Shown in pieces: positions 6,574 to 9,544 of a stretch of DNA of 9,544 bases (the first letter of the stretch is position 1; each line of letters opens with the position of its first letter). The translations under genes and the position numbers were made by a program. The stretch is from CAZRHR01 sp964599915 (GTDB lineage: Bacteria > Bacteroidota > Bacteroidia > CAIKAF01), in the NCBI GenBank assembly GCA_964599915.1, contig CAZRHR010000085.1, forward strand, positions 1 to 9,544. Direction: 5' to 3'. A model generated the notes under the pieces. The model made no database searches, had not been told where the DNA came from, and saw only the letters and a list, made by a program, of their open reading frames with translations.

Positions 6574-6881
6574 TTTAGACGAAATGCCAAATCACTGAAC
6601 AAATGTGAAGAAAGTAGTTTGCTGAAAATTTAGGCTTATCGTTTTTCTTGCTATTTAAATCGGAATTACTTACTTTTTGTTCGCACATTCAGTAAATGCG
6701 TTTCGATAAGGTATTTATAAAGGTGTTTTACCAAATCTAAGTTTGCACGGATTGGATTATTATTATAATTAATTTATGTTTAATAACATATACTTTTCAT
6801 TTACTTGTACTTAAATTCAAATGTTTTAATTTTAAAATTCATCCATAAAATTGCTTATCATTGAAATATATTTCACCATTT
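6574..6881. other. AT-rich intergenic stretch between divergent genes
   Basis: This gap separates the leftward small lipoprotein from the rightward PKD protein and contains no plausible gene. It is strongly AT-rich, most of all at 6760-6850. An exact TAnnTTTG box (TAAGTTTG, 6738-6745) points rightward and would give a leader of about 130 bases for the PKD gene, but no convincing -33 box accompanies it. I see no terminator or riboswitch-like fold. Confidence 0.5.
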
Positions 6882-8063
6882 ATGATGAGCTACAAAATTT
6901 TTAGTTTCAGTTTAGTTTTACCCTTCTTGTGTGTTGGGCTCCAACCCATGCTTGGACAATCCGGGGTAACCATAGGTGCCAATACACCTAATCATCCTTC
7001 GGCTGTTTTAGAGCTTCAAAGTACCACCGGAGGTTTGTTGTATCCACGGCTTACCACCACCGAGCGGAATGCCATCGCCAATCCTGCGGTTGGATTGATG
7101 ATTTTCAACACCACCTCGAAATGTTTTGAAGGCTATTTTGCTACCGGTTGGAAGCAAACCAGTTGTGAATGTTCTTCGTATCCAAGTCCGGCTTTTACTT
7201 TACCCTCTTCTGCCAACATCAACACCCCGGCTACCTTTACTGCATCGGCTACCGGCGTGAGTTATGCATGGACTTTCCCTTCCGGTAGCCCAGCAACTTC
7301 CACTGTTCAGGCCCCGGCGGTTACGTGGACTGTAGCAGGTACGTATGCGGTGAAACTCGTGGTCACGAATGCGAATGGCTGTTCAGATAGTTTGATTCAG
7401 AATGTGACCGTTTCCAACTGTCCGCCTGCTGGAAGCCAGACTTTTACTTATAATGGAAACACCCAATCCTTTACCGTACCAGCTTGTGTAACGAGTATTC
7501 AGGTAGATGTGCGTGGCGCGCAAGGTGGAAATGGCGGCAATGGACAATATTGTTCCAATACAGTTTTGGGTGGTCAAGGCGGCCGTGTTCAGGCTACCCT
7601 CGCCGTAACGCCCGGTCAGGTGGTTACGGTAGTTGTGGGTCAGCAAGGAACCGCAGGAAACAGTAACTGTTCCAGTGCTTGTAATGGTGGAGCCGGCGGT
7701 TATGGCGGTTTATTTAATGGCGTGAATGGTGGAAATACTAGTTCTGGAGTTACCGCAAGTGGCGGTGGTGGCGGTGGTGCGTCTTATGTACAATTGAGTG
7801 GAACGGCTGTGGCCATCGGCGGCGGCGGTGGTGGTGGTGGTGCCAACAACCATGGAAATTCCAGTTCAGCCGGTGGAAAAGGCGGTCATCCTACCTATGG
7901 TGGCAATGGTGGATGTGCTGCTGGAACTTTTGCCAATTGCACCGTTTGTAGTGGCGGCGGCGGCGGACCGGGTAGCGGTGGACAAGGGTTTTCTTCCGGA
8001 ACCTCAGTGACCACGCAGACCGGATTCCAATCTGGAAATGGCCAGGTGGTGATTTCCTGGTAA
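6882..8063 (+). CDS. Secreted PKD-domain protein with C-terminal glycine-rich domain
   Basis: From the ATG at 6882 the product has 393 residues. The frame is open from a TTG at 6861, and a second ATG follows at 6885. A signal peptide ends near LGQ (residue 26). Next comes a module common in Bacteroidota surface proteins, ANTPNHPSAVLELQSTTGGLLYPRLTTTERNAI..GLMIFNTTSKCFEGYF (33-86). A PKD-type beta-sandwich spans about 100-180 (YAWTFPSGSPAT, AGTYAVKLVVTNANGCSDS). A short beta region (TFTYNGNTQSFTVPACVTSIQVDVRGAQG, 187-215) leads into a glycine-rich domain (212-388) with runs of six and eight glycines and repeated GGxGG motifs. This resembles the ALK/LTK-type Gly-rich domain, in which polyglycine-II helices pack together. 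No typical T9SS tail is seen. A surface adhesin or matrix role is inferred. Confidence 0.87.
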   Translation: MMSYKIFSFSLVLPFLCVGLQPMLGQSGVTIGANTPNHPSAVLELQSTTGGLLYPRLTTTERNAIANPAVGLMIFNTTSKCFEGYFATGWKQTSCECSSYPSPAFTLPSSANINTPATFTASATGVSYAWTFPSGSPATSTVQAPAVTWTVAGTYAVKLVVTNANGCSDSLIQNVTVSNCPPAGSQTFTYNGNTQSFTVPACVTSIQVDVRGAQGGNGGNGQYCSNTVLGGQGGRVQATLAVTPGQVVTVVVGQQGTAGNSNCSSACNGGAGGYGGLFNGVNGGNTSSGVTASGGGGGGASYVQLSGTAVAIGGGGGGGGANNHGNSSSAGGKGGHPTYGGNGGCAAGTFANCTVCSGGGGGPGSGGQGFSSGTSVTTQTGFQSGNGQVVISW

Positions 8064-8071
8064 AAGCAATA

Positions 8072-8106
8072 AAAAAAGGCCTTTCTATCATGGAAAGGCC
8101 TTTTTT
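8072..8106. terminator. Strong bidirectional terminator between convergent surface-protein genes
   Basis: A perfect 14-bp stem AAAAAAGGCCTTTC / GAAAGGCCTTTTTT encloses a 7-base loop TATCATG. It begins 9 bases after the PKD gene stop and lies 19 bases past the end of the leftward lipoprotein gene. It should stop transcription from both sides. Confidence 0.92.
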
Positions 8107-8124
8107 GATGTGGACAGGTTGATG

Positions 8125-8631
8125 TTAAATCCAAGTCCAGTGAAGGGTAACGCTTACACCACTAGTGACTACCGTAGTTGAGTTTTTAGTAATGGAAATG
8201 TTGGTAAATGCCCACCCACCGGCATATCCCATATATTCATCGGTTGATGTATCATCATAGTCGAAAATATCCACATAAATGGTTTTGGACAAATCATTAT
8301 GGTAATAATCAATGTTCCATACATAGCTTCCGTTAGGACTTGCATTTTCTTTTCTATTGGAAGTTCCTGTATGGTATAAATGCGTGCCACTTACATCCGT
8401 AATAATCGCATAAACGTCCGGTAAATAATTTCCTGTGATTGGATTGTTGTCCCAGGATTGTCCGGAGGCATTTGTGCCATTAAAGGAGTTAAGCGTGATT
8501 TTTGTAATCCTAACGGCTGTTTGCATAATCGGCGGAATATCTACATCTCCGCCATCATCTTCCTCTTTTGAACAACTAAAAAGTAGGGTTGCCGCCAAAA
8601 ACAGGCTTAAAAAATGGATGGTGTTTTTCAT
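8125..8631 (-). CDS. C2-like surface lipoprotein (predicted)
   Basis: The ATG at 8631 gives 168 residues starting MKNTIHFLSLFLAATLLFSC, a clear lipoprotein signal with Cys20. An in-frame ATG at 8655 would add eight residues and weaken the signal-peptide form. The residues after the cysteine, SKEEDDGGDVD, are strongly acidic, like the export signal that sends Bacteroidota lipoproteins to the outer cell surface. The rest (about 39-166) reads as one beta-rich domain: VRITKITLNSF..SWDNNP..LPDVYAIITD..TIYVDIFDYDDTSTDEYMGY. The spacing of aspartates (PDVYAxIxD; DxDDxxxDExMG) matches a calcium-binding C2 domain. That fold is an inference from pattern. It is convergent with the PKD gene and divergent from the XRE regulator. 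Function unknown. Confidence 0.87.
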   Translation of the reverse strand: MKNTIHFLSLFLAATLLFSCSKEEDDGGDVDIPPIMQTAVRITKITLNSFNGTNASGQSWDNNPITGNYLPDVYAIITDVSGTHLYHTGTSNRKENASPNGSYVWNIDYYHNDLSKTIYVDIFDYDDTSTDEYMGYAGGWAFTNISITKNSTTVVTSGVSVTLHWTWI

Positions 8632-8698
8632 GTGTTTGATGTTTAACAGTTTCATTCACAAAAGTCTATATAGTTTTACTTGTAACAGTGAAAAAAAA

Positions 8699-8735
8699 GT
8701 TCTAACATTGTACTAAATAGATTCTAATTTAGAAC
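8699..8735. promoter_or_regulatory. Inverted-repeat operator candidate before the XRE regulator
   Basis: The perfect inverted repeat TTCTAA-T-TTAGAA (8722-8734) ends two bases before the ATG at 8737. A third half-site, GTTCTAA (8699-8705), lies 22 bases upstream of the first arm, about two helical turns, on the same face of the DNA. The 7-base arms GTTCTAA (8699-8705) and TTAGAAC (8729-8735) are also exactly complementary. The overlap with a near-match -7 box, TAATTTAG (8725-8732), suggests repression by occlusion, most likely by the regulator encoded just downstream. Confidence 0.55.
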
Positions 8736-8736
8736 C

Positions 8737-9234
8737 ATGGATACGCCAAAAGAAGAAAGCAAGACCAATCCACCCAAAAGGAAGTCCTTTGTTTTTGACA
8801 AGGATGCTTTGCCTGGGGAAAGTAAATTCAAAGAGGAACATGCCCATATTCCCTCCAGAATTAAAATGATTCGGATGGCTAAAAGCCTGTCCCAAGATTA
8901 TGTGGCCGGTAAACTTGGCATCAGCCAAAAGGCCTATTCTAAAATCGAAAACAGCGAAACCCGACTCAATGTCGATAAACTCCTGCGGATTTCAGATATC
9001 CTGGAAGAACCTCTGAATTCCTTGATTGGCGACGGACAAAGTCCGGTCCTGGCAGATTTTTCTAACCGCACCGGTGGGGATAATGTGATTTTTCAACAAC
9101 GGGAAAGTGAAAAATTAGAGGCCCTTTATAAAGATTTGTTAGCCGCCAAAGAAGAAATTATTCGTTCTAAAGAGCGCGAACTGAAAATGAAGGATGAATT
9201 GATAGCCCTGCTAAAGAAGAGCCAACGGTCCTAA
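8737..9234 (+). CDS. XRE-family transcriptional regulator with C-terminal coiled coil
   Basis: The 165-residue protein has three parts. A polar, lysine-rich N-terminal arm (1-38) precedes an HTH_3/Cro-C1 domain at about 39-97 (RIKMIRMAKSLSQDYVAGKL, GISQKAYSKIENSETRLNVDKLLRISDILE). The recognition helix lies around ISQKAYSKIE. A linker with GGDNVIFQQ follows, then a charged helix (120-162, EKLEALYKDLLAAKEEIIRS..KELKMKDELIALLKK) with heptad-like leucine/isoleucine spacing that should form a coiled coil for dimerisation. The ATG at 8737 is the first start, and no Shine-Dalgarno sequence precedes it. It is divergent from the C2-like lipoprotein gene and may control that gene as well as itself. 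No sensor domain is visible, so any signal is unknown. Confidence 0.9.
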   Translation: MDTPKEESKTNPPKRKSFVFDKDALPGESKFKEEHAHIPSRIKMIRMAKSLSQDYVAGKLGISQKAYSKIENSETRLNVDKLLRISDILEEPLNSLIGDGQSPVLADFSNRTGGDNVIFQQRESEKLEALYKDLLAAKEEIIRSKERELKMKDELIALLKKSQRS

Positions 9235-9332
9235 TCCAACGACTCTATTTTCATTTCTCCTCTTACCACCTCTGCGCTCAAGACTTCGTGCGTGCTGGGA
9301 TAAACATTGTCTTCTTTCTTCCCCTTTCCTGT
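9231..9332 (-). pseudogene. Possible 3' remnant of a leftward gene
   Basis: On the minus strand a 33-codon open stretch ends at TAG 9231-9233 and reads KKEDNVYPSTHEVLSAEVVRG followed by EMKIESLD. It looks protein-like rather than random. It has no convincing start, and in the same frame it is closed upstream by TGA (9333-9335). Its stop overlaps the stop of the XRE gene tail to tail. It may be the C-terminal remains of a gene broken near 9330, or a chance open frame. I do not recognise the family. Confidence 0.25.
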
Positions 9333-9544
9333 TCAAAAAGCAAGCTGCAATGGTGAACAGCAAAATGGATGTAAAACCTTCTCAGGTAACGAGAAAATGG
9401 GTTCAACATCATCTACCGTAATTTCCGGTTTGCGTGCAGGCGATCGTAGCCCTGTATTGCCCCGTACGCGCAGGGGCAAGGCTATGGCACTTGCACGCTG
9501 TTAGTGGCTGGGTTTTCATTTATTTTCAATTAGCTTAGCCAATA
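9235..9544. other. Right-edge region without a convincing complete gene
   Basis: No complete gene is supported here. The first part may hold a gene remnant on the minus strand. The second part (about 9425-9510) is clearly more GC-rich than its surroundings and folds into a nested stem-loop. The last 40 bases return to AT-rich sequence. A 65-codon rightward open frame (9307-9504) crosses both parts, has no domain, and is not called as a gene. Confidence 0.5.
9432..9498. repeat. GC-rich nested stem-loop
   Basis: Three paired segments nest around one loop. The outer pair is GCGTGCA (9432-9438) with TGCACGC (9492-9498), extendable by a G-U and a G-C pair. The middle pair is TAGCC (9447-9451) with GGCTA (9480-9484). 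The inner pair is TTGCCCC (9457-9463) with GGGGCAA (9473-9479), around a 9-base loop GTACGCGCA. A 5-base bulge (CTGTA) lies on one side. No T-run follows, so it is not a standard terminator. It resembles the folded ends of mobile or repetitive elements. Confidence 0.6.

Noticed and set aside
6861..6881. TTG at 6861 as the start of the PKD protein
   Set aside because: The ATG at 6882 gives a cleaner signal peptide. TTG starts are less likely when an ATG lies seven codons further on.
7383..8134. Several open frames antisense to or out of frame with the PKD/glycine-rich gene
   Set aside because: They come from the biased GGN codons of the real gene and show low-complexity Pro/His/Arg or Val/Ala composition.
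8656..8666. Minus-strand -7 box GACTTTTG (8659-8666) for the C2-like lipoprotein gene
   Set aside because: It has one mismatch to TAnnTTTG and no -33 partner, so it is too weak to list, although its position would agree with the start at 8631.
9307..9504. Rightward 65-codon open frame as a gene
   Set aside because: It has no domain, an arginine/serine-rich composition from the GC-rich hairpin, and crosses two regions of different composition.
9432..9510. Integron attC recombination site
   Set aside because: The hairpin has the right size, but the sequence after it, GTTAGTG, does not match GTTRRRY. No complementary RYYYAAC box is found on the other side, and no integrase is in the window.

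Overview
The window looks like a piece of chromosome from a Bacteroidota bacterium, probably near the Flavobacteriales. Several starts lack a Shine-Dalgarno sequence, and exact matches to the Bacteroidota -7 promoter box TAnnTTTG lie in front of several genes. There are also many small lipoproteins, one with an acidic stretch right after its lipidated cysteine. Another secreted protein combines a PKD domain with a glycine-rich domain. The protein sequences of MnmG, PheS and RpiB fit this placement. The species cannot be named from the window.

Layout. Positions 1-1005 hold the 3' part of mnmG (tRNA U34 modification), cut by the left edge, followed by two hairpin terminators. pheS reads leftward toward them (1250-2227). 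Divergent from pheS is a small lipoprotein gene (2402-2806). It shares a bidirectional terminator with a leftward two-gene operon, rpiB (4255-4707) then a secreted M28 zinc peptidase (2852-4258), joined by an ATGA stop/start overlap. A gene-free stretch follows (4708-5138), then a rightward quinone-oxidoreductase-like gene (5139-6152). After that come a small leftward lipoprotein (6240-6539), a rightward PKD/glycine-rich secreted protein (6882-8063), a leftward C2-like lipoprotein (8125-8631) and a rightward XRE regulator with a coiled-coil tail (8737-9234). The last 310 bases carry no convincing complete gene, but they hold a compact GC-rich stem-loop structure.

The most interesting part is the centre. 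The gap at 4708-5138 contains four exact matches to the DnaA-box consensus TTWTNCACA, several near matches and a very AT-rich segment. About 530 bp further right, inside the oxidoreductase gene, is a perfect 16-bp parS palindrome, TGTTTCACGTGAAACA, the site bound by ParB. In sampled stretches C exceeds G on the + strand to the left (mnmG), while G strongly exceeds C to the right (oxidoreductase). Three of the four genes to the left of the gap and closest to it read away from it, as does the gene just to the right. Together these suggest that the window spans the chromosomal replication origin and its ParB-loading site. This is an inference from sequence and needs genome-wide skew to confirm.

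The right half is accessory: cell-surface proteins on alternating strands, and a regulator preceded by an inverted repeat that looks like its own operator.
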